Shown piece after piece: positions 8,615 through 17,468 of a DNA stretch of 32,182 nucleotides. The notes under the pieces are model-generated. The model saw only the letters and a program-made list of their open reading frames with translations. It had not been told where the DNA came from and made no database searches. The position numbers and the translations under genes were made by a program. Numbering within the stretch: the first letter of the stretch is position 1; each line of letters starts with the position of its first letter. This DNA comes from Acidimicrobiia bacterium (GTDB taxonomy: Bacteria; Actinomycetota; Acidimicrobiia; IMCC26256; Chersky-534), in NCBI GenBank assembly GCA_017882925.1, contig JADGOM010000117.1, positions 1 through 32,182 on the forward strand, read 5' to 3'.

Positions 8615-9795
8615 CGGTCGACCCCCAGCAGCACCGCGCCCGACGGGTCGGTGATCGCACCGCAGGCGAACGCGACCTCCGCCCCCTCGACCTGGTTGAC
8701 CGCGGTTCCCCGGAGTTGGCGCACCGCCTCCGGGAGGTGGTTGACGCCGTGCACGAACGCCTCCCCGTTGGATCCACCGTGGGTGTTGACCGGGAGCCCG
8801 CCGTCGGGCCATCGGGTCGCGCCGCTCTCGATGAACGGCCCGCCCTCGCCCATGCCGCAGAACCCGTACTGCTCGAGCGCGAGCGGGACCGTGAGCGAGA
8901 ACGGCTCCACGACCATGGCCACGTCGACGTCGGCCGGCGTGATGCCGGCCCGGCCGAACAGGCGGCGGCCCGCGACCACCGCGCCCGAGTCGTGCTCGCC
9001 GTAGGCCGCGGTGGTGGCGAAGAAGTCGGAGAGCTCGGTGTGGATCGGCGCGCCGAGCTGCACGTGGCCGAGCACGGGGATCGCGCCGGCCTGCAGGTCG
9101 CGGGCCCGCTCGACGGTGGTGACGAGCAGCGCGACCGCGCCGTCGTTCTCGAGCGAGCAGTCGACGAGCCGGATCGGCTCCGCGATGGGCCGCGCTGCAT
9201 ACCAGTCGTCGAGGGTGATGGGGTCGCGCATGATCGCGTCGGGGTTGCGGCTCGCGTGGAAGCGCTGGGCGACCGCCTGCATCCCGAAGTGCTCGGCGCG
9301 GGTGCCGTAGACGCCCATGTGCCGCCGGCCGATGAGCGCCATCTCGTGCGCCGGCGCCGCGACGCCGAACGGGTGGTGCCACTGCCGGAAGTCGCGGAGC
9401 CGGCTGCCCGACTTGGCCCACGGCCGGCCGCCCTGGTTCGGGTCGCTGCCGTAGGACGCGGCCTTCGAGCGGTTGCGGGCGCGGAACACGATCACCTGCT
9501 CGGCCGTGCCGTGCTCGACGGCCATCGCCGCGAGCCCGAGGATGGAGGCCGCGCCACCACCACCCGACGGCGTGCGGGCCATGTAGCGGAGCTCGTCGAT
9601 GCCGAGCGTCGTGACGAGGTCGACCTCGCTCACCTGCTCGACGTGGAAGCTGACGAAGCCGTCGACGGTGCGGGGCTCGACGCCGGCGTCGGAGCACGCG
9701 GCGCCGATGGCCTCGACGGCCAGGTCGAGCTCGGTGCGGCCCATGTTCTTCGCGAAGCGGGTCTGGCCGATGCCGGCCACGGCGGCGGTGCGCAT
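8611..9795 (-). CDS. Thiolase-like / lipid-transfer (SCP-x type) protein
   Basis: 'MRTAAVAGIGQTRFAKNMGRTELDLAVEAIGAACSDAGV', 'GAASILGLAAMAVEHGTAEQVIVFRARN', 'NTHGGSNGEAFVHGVNHLPEAVRQLRG'. Confidence 0.9.
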   Translation of the reverse strand: MRTAAVAGIGQTRFAKNMGRTELDLAVEAIGAACSDAGVEPRTVDGFVSFHVEQVSEVDLVTTLGIDELRYMARTPSGGGGAASILGLAAMAVEHGTAEQVIVFRARNRSKAASYGSDPNQGGRPWAKSGSRLRDFRQWHHPFGVAAPAHEMALIGRRHMGVYGTRAEHFGMQAVAQRFHASRNPDAIMRDPITLDDWYAARPIAEPIRLVDCSLENDGAVALLVTTVERARDLQAGAIPVLGHVQLGAPIHTELSDFFATTAAYGEHDSGAVVAGRRLFGRAGITPADVDVAMVVEPFSLTVPLALEQYGFCGMGEGGPFIESGATRWPDGGLPVNTHGGSNGEAFVHGVNHLPEAVRQLRGTAVNQVEGAEVAFACGAITDPSGAVLLGVDR

Positions 9796-9933
9796 GGGCC
9801 AGGAAGCTAGCCCGCGCACACCGTGACCGCCCCGACGGTCCTTCGACATCTCCCGCCCGACCCATCTCCCCACCCGCACATCCATCGCCTGAGCCGCTCC
9901 GTAGAGTCGACGTCTCCGAGGAATGAGGATCAG

Positions 9934-10332
9934 ATGGGCATCCGGATCGTGAAGCTCGCCGTCGGAACCAGCGTCGTGTCCCTGCTGATGCTCGCCGCCG
10001 CGGGTGGCGCCGGCGCCGCGGGCGCGGTCGCCACCCACCGGACCGGCCGGGTCGAGGTCGCGGCGACGCCGGCCGCGGCGAAGCCGGTGAAGTTCACGAT
10101 CAAGGGCTTCAGCTTCAAGCCGAGCAAGACCACGGCCAAGGTCGGCCAGAAGATCGTCGTGACCAACAAGGACTCGACCACCCACACGGTCACCGCCGAC
10201 AAGGGCGCGTTCGACACCAAGGACATCAAGCCGGGTGGCTCGAAGACCTTCACGGTGAAGAAGGCCGGCACCTACCCGTTCCACTGCGCCATCCACCAGT
10301 TCATGAAGGGCACGCTCGTCGTGAAGAAGTGA
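9934..10332 (+). CDS. Cupredoxin / plastocyanin-like secreted protein
   Basis: Signal peptide 'MGIRIVKLAVGTSVVSLLMLAAAGGAGAAG'; type-1 Cu ligand pattern 'TTHTV...YPFHCAIHQFMKGTLVV'. Confidence 0.88.
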   Translation: MGIRIVKLAVGTSVVSLLMLAAAGGAGAAGAVATHRTGRVEVAATPAAAKPVKFTIKGFSFKPSKTTAKVGQKIVVTNKDSTTHTVTADKGAFDTKDIKPGGSKTFTVKKAGTYPFHCAIHQFMKGTLVVKK

Positions 10333-10351
10333 GCCGCCGGCGCATCCTCCA

Positions 10352-11626
10352 CTAGCTGGTGGCGCCCAACCACCCGAGCAGGGTCTGGGCGACGACGGTG
10401 ATCGCGAGCGCGGCCACGACCGTGACGCTGATCGTCGCGACCATCCGGAAGCGCGGGCTGTTGACGGCGTCGCCGAGCACCGAGCGGCGGTTCGCGAGCA
10501 CGAGGATGAAGCCCAGGATCACGGGCGTGATGATCCCGTTGAGGATCTGCATGTTGAGGAGCAGCCGGAACAGGTTGCCCGGGACCAACGCGACCGACGC
10601 CCCGACGAGGATCTGCGCGGAGAACAGCCCGAGGAACAGCGGCGCCTCGGAGAAGCGGCGCGACACCGAGCGCTCCGCGCCCACCGCCTCCGCGATGCCG
10701 TAGGCCGTCGAGAGCGGGACGACGGCGCCCGCGAGCGCCGACGCGCCGAGGAGGCCGACCGCGAACAGCGCCTCGGCCGCGTTGCCCGCGACCGGCCGCA
10801 GCGCCTTGGCCGCCGACGCCGCCGACGAGAGCACGCCGTGGCCGCCGATGGCGGCCGCGGTCGCGATGATGATGCACATGCTGATGAGGTTGGCGAAGAT
10901 CGCGCCGCCCACCGCGTCGACCCGCTCGGCCGGGTACTGCTCCGGGCCGATGCCGCGGTCGGCGACGGCCGCGGCCTGGTACAGCTGCATGTAGGGCGTG
11001 ATCGTCGTGCCGACGAGCGCGACCGCGACGAGCAGGAAGTCGTGGCTCCACGAGAAGTGCGGCCAGATGGCGTTGAGCCCGACCTGGCCCCAGTCGGGGT
11101 TCCCGAGGATCAGCGCGAGCGGGTACGCGAGGAAGGCGAGCGACAGGAGGAGGAACAGCCGCTCGGCGTAGCGGTACGAGCCGAAGGCCACCAGCGACCA
11201 GATGCCGATCGCGGCCAGCGGCACCGACACGTAGCGCGAGATCCCGAAGAGCTCGAGCGCGGCGCCGATGCCCGCGAACTCCGACACCACCAGCCCGAGG
11301 TTCGCGACCACCAGGCAGGCGATCGCGAACGTCGTCAGCCGCAGCGAGAACTGCTCGCGGATGAGCGACATCAGCCCTTCGCCAGTGTACGCGCCGAGCC
11401 GGGCCGACATCTCCTGCACCACGACCAGCGCGACGGTGATGAGCGTCATCAGGAACAGGGTCCGGTAGACCCAGGCCGAGCCGGCCGACGCGTACGTCGC
11501 GATGCCACCGGCGTCGTTGCCCGCGTTCGCGGCGATCAGCCCCGGCCCGAGGATGGCGAGGACCCCGAGCGGCCGGCGCCGCAGCCAGACCAGCGCGGCG
11601 CCGGTGCGCTCGCGCGCCGCGCTCAT
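10352..11626 (-). CDS. Nramp (SLC11) family divalent-metal transporter, divergent
   Basis: 'LAILGPGLIAANAGNDAGGIATYASAGS', 'FLMTLITVALVVVQEMSARLGAYTGEGLMSLIRE', 'ALVGTTITPYMQLYQ'; ATGA overlap with the upstream gene. Confidence 0.9.
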   Translation of the reverse strand: MSAARERTGAALVWLRRRPLGVLAILGPGLIAANAGNDAGGIATYASAGSAWVYRTLFLMTLITVALVVVQEMSARLGAYTGEGLMSLIREQFSLRLTTFAIACLVVANLGLVVSEFAGIGAALELFGISRYVSVPLAAIGIWSLVAFGSYRYAERLFLLLSLAFLAYPLALILGNPDWGQVGLNAIWPHFSWSHDFLLVAVALVGTTITPYMQLYQAAAVADRGIGPEQYPAERVDAVGGAIFANLISMCIIIATAAAIGGHGVLSSAASAAKALRPVAGNAAEALFAVGLLGASALAGAVVPLSTAYGIAEAVGAERSVSRRFSEAPLFLGLFSAQILVGASVALVPGNLFRLLLNMQILNGIITPVILGFILVLANRRSVLGDAVNSPRFRMVATISVTVVAALAITVVAQTLLGWLGATS

Positions 11627-12963
11627 GTCCGGAGCCCCGTCCGGGTGAACCGGCGCGGCTCGGCCAGCGCGTCGACGAGGTCGTCGGCGAGGATGCGCCC
11701 GACCGGCGCGCCGTGGCTGTCGACGACGAGGAGCGACGACCCCCGCGACTCGATGAACGCCTCGACCACGACCTCGAGGTCGGCGTCGGGGGCCACCGTC
11801 ACCGGCGCCGGCGCGGCCACGAAGGCGCCGAGCGGGCGGGTCGGCTCGGCGAGGAACAGCTCGAACACGCTGACGTCGTCGAGCATGCGGCCCGCGTCGT
11901 CGACCACGATCACCGCGTCGACGTCGGCGCGGTGCTCGTCGTCGGCGCGCAGCTGCTCGCGCACCTGCTCGACGACCGCGTCCGCCTTCACCAGCACGAG
12001 GTGGCTGGTCATGAGCCCGCCCGCGGTGCCGGCGGGGTAGCGGAGCAGGCGCCGGAGCCGGGTCGAGGCGTCGACGGGCATCGCCGCCAGGAGCCGCGTG
12101 CGGTCGTGCTCGTCGAGGTCGCGCAGGGCGTCGGCAGCCTCGTCGGGCTCCATCCCGGCCAGCAGCGCGGCGCCACGCGCGGGTGTCGACTCCCGGAGCA
12201 GGACCGCGAGCTCGTCGGCGTCCATCTCCTCGAGCGCGTCGGCCGCGGCCGCTGGCTCCAGCGAGTCGAGGAGCTCCTGGCGCTCGGTGCGGCCGAGCTC
12301 TTCGAGCAGGTCGGCGAGCTCGCCCGGCCGGAGCCGGTGCAGGGCCTGGTTGGGCCGCCGCATCCGCACCAGCCCGTCGGCCGTCCCGAACGGCTGGATC
12401 GACGCCCAGTCGATGACCCGGTCGGGGCGGGGCCGGGCCCGCATCCACGCGGGACCGAGCCGGCGCAGGAGGGTCTGGAACCCGACGTCCACGCCCACGA
12501 GGCGCAGGGCGCCGAGCGCACGCGCGAGGTAGAGGTCGGCGGCGCGGACGACGCGGACGCCCTCCACGTCGATGAGCTGGTGGTCGACCACGTCGGCTGT
12601 GAGCGCGACCTCACCCGGGCGGCGCACGAAGTCGCGGAGGTCGAGCCGGGCCGAGCGCAGCTCGACGCGACGCGCGGCGAGGCTCGCGATGAGGTCGGCC
12701 GGGACGAAGATCGCCCGGCGCCCGACCTTCACCACGAGGCCGGTCACCGGCGGGTAGGAGGCTCCCTCCCAGCGGGCGACGACGTCGACGACGCGGCCGA
12801 CCTCGAGGCCGACCGAGTTGTGCACCGGCGCGCCGACGAGCCCGGCCATCGAGATGATGGATTCGGCCACGGCGCGCTGGGCCAGCAGACGGCGGGAGCG
12901 CTGTCCGCGGAGTTGGCGCAGGGGCGTGGCCGGGTGGAGACGGGAGAAGGCGCGAGGAGCCAT
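11623..12963 (-). CDS. PRC-barrel / MgtE N-terminal / CBS-domain protein
   Basis: N-terminal PRC-like 'GAPVHNSVGLEVGRVVDVVARWEGASYPPVTGLVVK'; MgtE_N-like 'LHRLRPGELADLLEELGRTERQELLDSLEPAAAADALEEM'; CBS pair; no MgtE membrane domain. Confidence 0.87.
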   Translation of the reverse strand: MAPRAFSRLHPATPLRQLRGQRSRRLLAQRAVAESIISMAGLVGAPVHNSVGLEVGRVVDVVARWEGASYPPVTGLVVKVGRRAIFVPADLIASLAARRVELRSARLDLRDFVRRPGEVALTADVVDHQLIDVEGVRVVRAADLYLARALGALRLVGVDVGFQTLLRRLGPAWMRARPRPDRVIDWASIQPFGTADGLVRMRRPNQALHRLRPGELADLLEELGRTERQELLDSLEPAAAADALEEMDADELAVLLRESTPARGAALLAGMEPDEAADALRDLDEHDRTRLLAAMPVDASTRLRRLLRYPAGTAGGLMTSHLVLVKADAVVEQVREQLRADDEHRADVDAVIVVDDAGRMLDDVSVFELFLAEPTRPLGAFVAAPAPVTVAPDADLEVVVEAFIESRGSSLLVVDSHGAPVGRILADDLVDALAEPRRFTRTGLRT

Positions 12964-12966
12964 GGG

Positions 12967-12989
12967 GACCTCTTCAAGGAACGGAGGTC
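12967..12989 (-). promoter_or_regulatory. Hairpin sequestering the RBS of the MgtE_N/CBS gene
   Basis: Minus strand GACCTC-CGTTCCTTGAA-GAGGTC-ccccATG region: 6-bp perfect stem whose 3' arm carries the GAGG Shine-Dalgarno 5 nt before the start codon. Confidence 0.5.
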
Positions 12990-13026
12990 GCGCCGGAGGC
13001 GGTGTGCACGCGTGGAGCGGGGCGCG

Positions 13027-13086
13027 CTACAGCGAGGAGGCGCGATGCGATGGCAGCCGCTGACTGGGGGGATCGTCCGTACGCAT
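13027..13086 (-). CDS. Putative 19-aa leader peptide MRTDDPPSQRLPSHRASSL upstream of the MgtE_N/Nramp operon
   Basis: ATG at 13086 preceded by AGGAGGTGA (8 nt between AGGAGG and ATG); TAG stop; lies in the 5' leader of the transport operon. Confidence 0.55.
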   Translation of the reverse strand: MRTDDPPSQRLPSHRASSL

Positions 13087-13142
13087 GCGCCTCACCTCCT
13101 CGTGGGCTCGTTCGGGTCGGTCGCGGTGCCGCCCGGCAGACG

Positions 13143-13163
13143 CCGGGCCGCATTCCGGCCCGG
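13143..13163 (-). terminator. Perfect 8-bp GC stem-loop between tatA and the leader ORF (candidate terminator/attenuator)
   Basis: CCGGGCCG-cattc-CGGCCCGG; no T-tract on the minus strand. Confidence 0.4.
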
Positions 13164-13224
13164 AAACGTTACCCGATTCGGGCCGGGGTCCGGGACCGCG
13201 ACGAGGAGGTCCGGTCGGGGAAGC

Positions 13225-13500
13225 TCAGTTCGTGGAGCCCGGCGGCGGTTCGATCGGGCTGGCCGGCGGGGCGGTCGCTGCCGTGGGCTCGGTGGCCGGC
13301 GTCGGTGGCACCTCGACCTGGGTCTTGGCGGCCGGGGCCGGCTCGACGTCGTCCTTGGCGCCCTCGTCGAGTCCCTTCTTGAACTCGTGCTGGGCGCGGC
13401 CGACGGACCGGGCGAGCTTCGGGATCTGCGATCCGCCGAAGAGCAGGGCGATGACGGCGATGAGGATCAGGATGTCCGGACCGATGATCTCGGCGAGCAT
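13225..13500 (-). CDS. tatA: Sec-independent protein translocase TatA-family protein
   Basis: 'MLAEIIGPDILILIAVIALLFGGSQIPKLARSVGRAQHEFKKGLDEG', canonical TatA TM plus amphipathic helix. Confidence 0.9.
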   Translation of the reverse strand: MLAEIIGPDILILIAVIALLFGGSQIPKLARSVGRAQHEFKKGLDEGAKDDVEPAPAAKTQVEVPPTPATEPTAATAPPASPIEPPPGSTN

Positions 13501-13619
13501 GGTCACTCCCTCGGGTCGGGGCCGCGGCCGGGGGGCGACCGGCGGCGCAACGCCCCATGATCCCACGGTGGGAGCCGGGATCACGATCGAGGGTTGGTCC
13601 GGCCGGTAGCTTGCGGGCC

Positions 13620-14885
13620 ATGCTCGCCCTGGCCCTCGCGGCGGAAGCCGCCTCGGTGCGCGACTTCTCGTTCAACGGTGCGCTCTGGGTCGCCGGGATC
13701 GCGCTCGTGGCGCCGATCCTGGTGAACCTGGCCCCCCAGCTGCGGATGCCGGCCGTGGTCCTGGAGATCGGCTTCGGGATCCTCGTGGGCCCGGCGGTCC
13801 TCGACTGGGTCCACGTCGACGTGACCCTCGACGTGCTCGGGCTCCTGGGCCTCGCGTTCCTCCTCTTCATCGCGGGCCTCGAGATCGATCCGTCCCGCTT
13901 GCGGGGTCGGATCGGAAGGCTCAGCGGCGCATTCGGGGTGTCGCTCGTGCTTGCCGCAGGCCTCGCCTATCTGCTCAACGAGATCGAGCCGCTCCGCGAC
14001 CCGTTGTTCGTCGCGATCGTGTTCGCGTCCACGTCGTTGGGCCTCGTCGTCCCGGTGCTGAGCGACGCGGGGGAGAACGCGACCATGTTCGGGCAGGTGG
14101 TCCTGGCCGCGAGCTCGCTCGCCGAGTTCGGGACGATCCTGCTGATCTCGCTGTTCTTCTCCCAACGCGCGTCGACCACGGGCTCGCAGGTGGTGCTCCT
14201 CGTGGCGTTCGTCGGGCTCGTGGCCATCGTCGCCTTCGGCATGATGCGGGCCGACGAGTCACCGCGCGTCGCGCGGACGCTCGTCGATCTCGAGGACACG
14301 TCGGCCCAGCTCGGGGTGCGCATCGCGATCAGCCTGTTGCTGCTCTTCACCGCAATGGCGACCGGTCTCGGATTCGAGGCCATCCTCGGCGCGTTCGTCG
14401 CCGGCGCACTGCTCCGGGTGGTCGATCGGCACGAGTACCTGATCCACGCCGGGTTCCGCCGGAAGATCCAGGCGATCGGCTACGGCTTCCTCATCCCGGT
14501 GTTCTTCGTCACGAGTGGCATGAACGTCGACATGAAGTCGCTGTTCGACCAGCCGCGCCACCTGATCCTCGTCCCGCTCTTCCTGTTGGCGCTCCTGTTG
14601 GTCCGTGGGTTGCCGGCGTTCTTCTACTCGACGTTCTTCGACCGGCGGCACCAGGTCGCGGCGGGTCTCCTCCAGGCGACGTCGCTGACGTTCGTCGTGA
14701 TCGCGGGCCGGCTCGGCGTCGAGCTCGCGGTGTTCGATGCCGCCACCGGCGCCGCGCTGGTCTGTGCCGGGCTGCTCTCGGTGATCCTGTTCCCGGCGTT
14801 CGCGCTGCGGATCCTCGGCGACTCGCAGGCGGTCACGATCGGCAACGAAGCGGATGGGGACCCCGACCCGGACGTGATCCGCTGA
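13620..14885 (+). CDS. Cation:proton antiporter (CPA2 / KefB-like membrane domain)
   Basis: 'RMPAVVLEIGFGILVGPAVLDWV', 'LDVLGLLGLAFLLFIAGLEID', 'FASTSLGLVVPVLSDAGE'. Confidence 0.9.
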   Translation: MLALALAAEAASVRDFSFNGALWVAGIALVAPILVNLAPQLRMPAVVLEIGFGILVGPAVLDWVHVDVTLDVLGLLGLAFLLFIAGLEIDPSRLRGRIGRLSGAFGVSLVLAAGLAYLLNEIEPLRDPLFVAIVFASTSLGLVVPVLSDAGENATMFGQVVLAASSLAEFGTILLISLFFSQRASTTGSQVVLLVAFVGLVAIVAFGMMRADESPRVARTLVDLEDTSAQLGVRIAISLLLLFTAMATGLGFEAILGAFVAGALLRVVDRHEYLIHAGFRRKIQAIGYGFLIPVFFVTSGMNVDMKSLFDQPRHLILVPLFLLALLLVRGLPAFFYSTFFDRRHQVAAGLLQATSLTFVVIAGRLGVELAVFDAATGAALVCAGLLSVILFPAFALRILGDSQAVTIGNEADGDPDPDVIR

Positions 14886-15112
14886 GTTGAGCGCGTGAGG
14901 TCGTGAGGGCTCGTGTCGGCGACGCGCCTCATGCGCGAACCGGCGCGCACGGCTTCACGCCGCGGCCGCGCGAAACCGCAGGCCGGTGTCGTTGTGCCCG
15001 GATCGGATCAAGGATTCGCGGCGGCCCGCCGATGAACGCTCAACGCCGCGTGCACGGACGCGTACGGCCCGACGTCGGCGCGACGTCGCCAGGCACGCCG
15101 ATGGAGTGAACG

Positions 15113-15376
15113 TTGCCGGAGATCCACTACGACCATCAGGCCCTGCAGCTGCTCGGGGTGCCGGGAGCGCGGCTGGCGACGGGCCTCCGTCAGCTCGACG
15201 TGAGCGAGACGACGATCCAGGAGCTCCTGCGCAACGACCTCGGGCTCGACGACCGCGCCATCTCCGAGGCGATGAGCGCGGCGGAGCGGCTCGCCGACGA
15301 CGGCGAGCCCGGCGATCCGGAGCCGCCGCGCCGACGCGCGGACGACGTGGAGCGCGGCGGGCCCGAGCCGCGCTAG
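15113..15376 (+). CDS. Small hypothetical protein (87 aa, TTG start)
   Basis: Amphipathic-looking sequence 'GARLATGLRQLDVSETTIQELLRNDLGLDDRAISEAMSAAERLADDGE'; stop overlaps the convergent gene's stop (cTAg). No family recognised. Confidence 0.4.
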   Translation: MPEIHYDHQALQLLGVPGARLATGLRQLDVSETTIQELLRNDLGLDDRAISEAMSAAERLADDGEPGDPEPPRRRADDVERGGPEPR

Positions 15377-16125
15377 CGCGCGAGCAGGATGGTGCCGGGC
15401 TCGGGGACGTGGCCCCGCAGGCCGGAGTCGAGGCGGGTCGACGGCGTGAGCCGTGCGGCGACGTTGGTGAGGAGCAGCGGGCCGACCCCTGATGCGTCGG
15501 CTCCCGCGGCGTCGACCTCGACCGCCCAGCGCGCGGGGTCGTAGGTGAGCCGGCCCGAGCCGGGCGCGTCCTCGAACATGGTCGTGGGCCCCACCGCGCG
15601 GCTGCGCCACGGCCGGATCCCGGCCGCGGTGAGGGCGGCGAACGCGCCCTCGTCGGTGGTGACGACGCTCCCGGTCACCGCGCCGAACACCTCGGCCAGA
15701 TCGCGGCCGAACTCCTCGGTCAGCCCCTCGACCACCGCGGAGTTGACGCCCCAGACCACCTGCGGGTGGAGGTAGCCGATGAGCGCCGCGCTCCGGAACG
15801 AGTCGAAGCGGGAGGAGTCGGCCGACGAGTAGAGCGCGCCGAGGGTGCCGGCCGCGGTCTCGAACGGGTAGCTGTGAAGCGTCTCGGAGAGCATCGACAC
15901 GATCAGGAGCAGGGGCCGAACCTCGTCCTCGTTCCCGGGCGCGCTGCTGTCGACGCCCGAGGTGTCGTCGATCCCGAGGCGCACGAGCACGGGCACGAGC
16001 GCGGCGGCCTCGTCGTCGACGTCGGCCTGCGACACGGCCCAGGGCACGACGTCGTCGCCGACCCGGATGCGGCCGAGACCCCAGGCGACGGGCGGCGGCT
16101 CGTAGATGGTCTGGGGCACGGTCAT
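15373..16125 (-). CDS. Uncharacterised 250-aa protein encoded with a PaaK-like ligase
   Basis: Start at MTVPQTIYEPPPVAWG, ATGA overlap with the upstream ligase stop. Confidence 0.7.
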   Translation of the reverse strand: MTVPQTIYEPPPVAWGLGRIRVGDDVVPWAVSQADVDDEAAALVPVLVRLGIDDTSGVDSSAPGNEDEVRPLLLIVSMLSETLHSYPFETAAGTLGALYSSADSSRFDSFRSAALIGYLHPQVVWGVNSAVVEGLTEEFGRDLAEVFGAVTGSVVTTDEGAFAALTAAGIRPWRSRAVGPTTMFEDAPGSGRLTYDPARWAVEVDAAGADASGVGPLLLTNVAARLTPSTRLDSGLRGHVPEPGTILLAR

Positions 16126-17468
16126 GCGCGTGTCACCCTCGGGATCTTGTGCGGCGGTCCCAGCTTCAGCAGGGACTCGTTGGTGACCAGCTCGACGTCG
16201 GGGACGACGCCGAGCGCGTCGGCGACGGATGCGGTGACCCGCTCGCGCAGGTCGCCGAGCCCCTTCTTCCCGTCGTCGCGGTAGCCGACGCGCAGCTGCA
16301 GCACGTCGACCTCGCGTTGCGGCCGGATGATCTGGAAGATGCCGGAGCTCGTCTCGTCGACCAGCTCGATCGCGTGCCACACGTCCATCGGCAGGACGCT
16401 GCGGCCCTCGACGACGACCTCGTCGCCCTTGCGGCCCAGCGTCCAGATCCGGCCGTGCGTCCGGCCGCAGGCGCAGGGCGCGAGCGTGCGGCGCACCAGG
16501 TCGTCGGAGCGGTAGCGGATCAGCGGCGCGATCTTGTCCACCAGCGTGCTCGTGACCAGCTCGCCCGGGGTGCCGTCCGCCACCGGGTCGGTGCCCGACG
16601 GGTCGAGCGACTCCGCGTAGGCCGTGTCCTCCCAGTAGTGGCAGCCGTCGTGCTCGCGGCACTCGGTCGCGGCGCCGACGTCGCCGAGCGCGGTGTGCTG
16701 GAACAGCTCGAGCCCCCACTCGTCGGTGAGGCGGCGCGCCCGCGGCCCGATCGGCTCGCCGGCCCACGAGACGCCCTCGTAGCTCGCGAACGACTTCTCG
16801 GGGTCGACGCCCATCGCGGGCGCGTGCTGCTGGACACCCATGAGGATGGCGAGCGAGAAGTTGTACATGGCCGTCGGCCGGTACTTCTCGTTGATCGCGA
16901 AGAGGAACGGCACCTCGGCCGGGTTGTGGTCCACGAACACCGGGGTCGCCCCGATCCCGCGGATCGTGTCGTGGATCCCGGGGCCGCGGAACGTGAAGAG
17001 CACCTCGGTGAAGTAGTCGCCCGGCCGGCAGCCGAACTCCCAGAACTCGCGCACGAGGAAGCTGGGCCCGCTGCCCGCCGACGGTGCCGGGGTGGGGTCG
17101 CCGGTCGTGCCCGACGTGCTGAAGATCGCGCTGAACACCCCGCGGGTGCGGGGCTCGATGCAGAGCAGCCCGCCGTAGGGGTCGTTGTGCCGGTCGCGGT
17201 ACGAACGGATCGCGTCCTTGTCGATGAACGGGACCTTCTCGTGGAAGTCGTCCATCGACTGCACGTCGGCCGGCGTGACCTTGGCCGCGTCCCACGTCTC
17301 GCGGATGAGCCCGCTGCGCTCGTAGGCCCACGGGATCAGGTCGCCGAGCAGCGTCTCCTCGCGGTGCCTCTCGATCTGCTCCCGCGGCATCGTCTCGATC
17401 TCGGGTACGAAGTAGCGCTGGTCGCGCGGCCGTTCGAGGAACGGTGCGCGTTCGGTGACGTCAGACAT
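16122..17468 (-). CDS. Phenylacetate--CoA ligase (PaaK)-like adenylate-forming enzyme
   Basis: 'AIFSTSGTTGDPTPAPSAG', 'LIRYRSDDLVRRTLAPCACGRTHGRIWTLGRKGDEVVVEGRSVLPMDVWHAIE'. Confidence 0.88.
   Translation of the reverse strand: MSDVTERAPFLERPRDQRYFVPEIETMPREQIERHREETLLGDLIPWAYERSGLIRETWDAAKVTPADVQSMDDFHEKVPFIDKDAIRSYRDRHNDPYGGLLCIEPRTRGVFSAIFSTSGTTGDPTPAPSAGSGPSFLVREFWEFGCRPGDYFTEVLFTFRGPGIHDTIRGIGATPVFVDHNPAEVPFLFAINEKYRPTAMYNFSLAILMGVQQHAPAMGVDPEKSFASYEGVSWAGEPIGPRARRLTDEWGLELFQHTALGDVGAATECREHDGCHYWEDTAYAESLDPSGTDPVADGTPGELVTSTLVDKIAPLIRYRSDDLVRRTLAPCACGRTHGRIWTLGRKGDEVVVEGRSVLPMDVWHAIELVDETSSGIFQIIRPQREVDVLQLRVGYRDDGKKGLGDLRERVTASVADALGVVPDVELVTNESLLKLGPPHKIPRVTRA

Noticed and set aside
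11713-13560. 615-aa plus-strand ORF opposite MgtE_N/CBS and the leader region
   Set aside because: Antisense shadow ORF with biased composition and no recognisable domain.
15071-15087. GACGTCG-GCG-CGACGTC inverted repeat upstream of the small ORF at 15113
   Set aside because: Short GC-rich dyad common by chance at this base composition; no supporting context.
14903-15109. 68-aa plus-strand ORF
   Set aside because: R/G/P-rich random-looking translation in an intergenic region; no convincing start context or motif.
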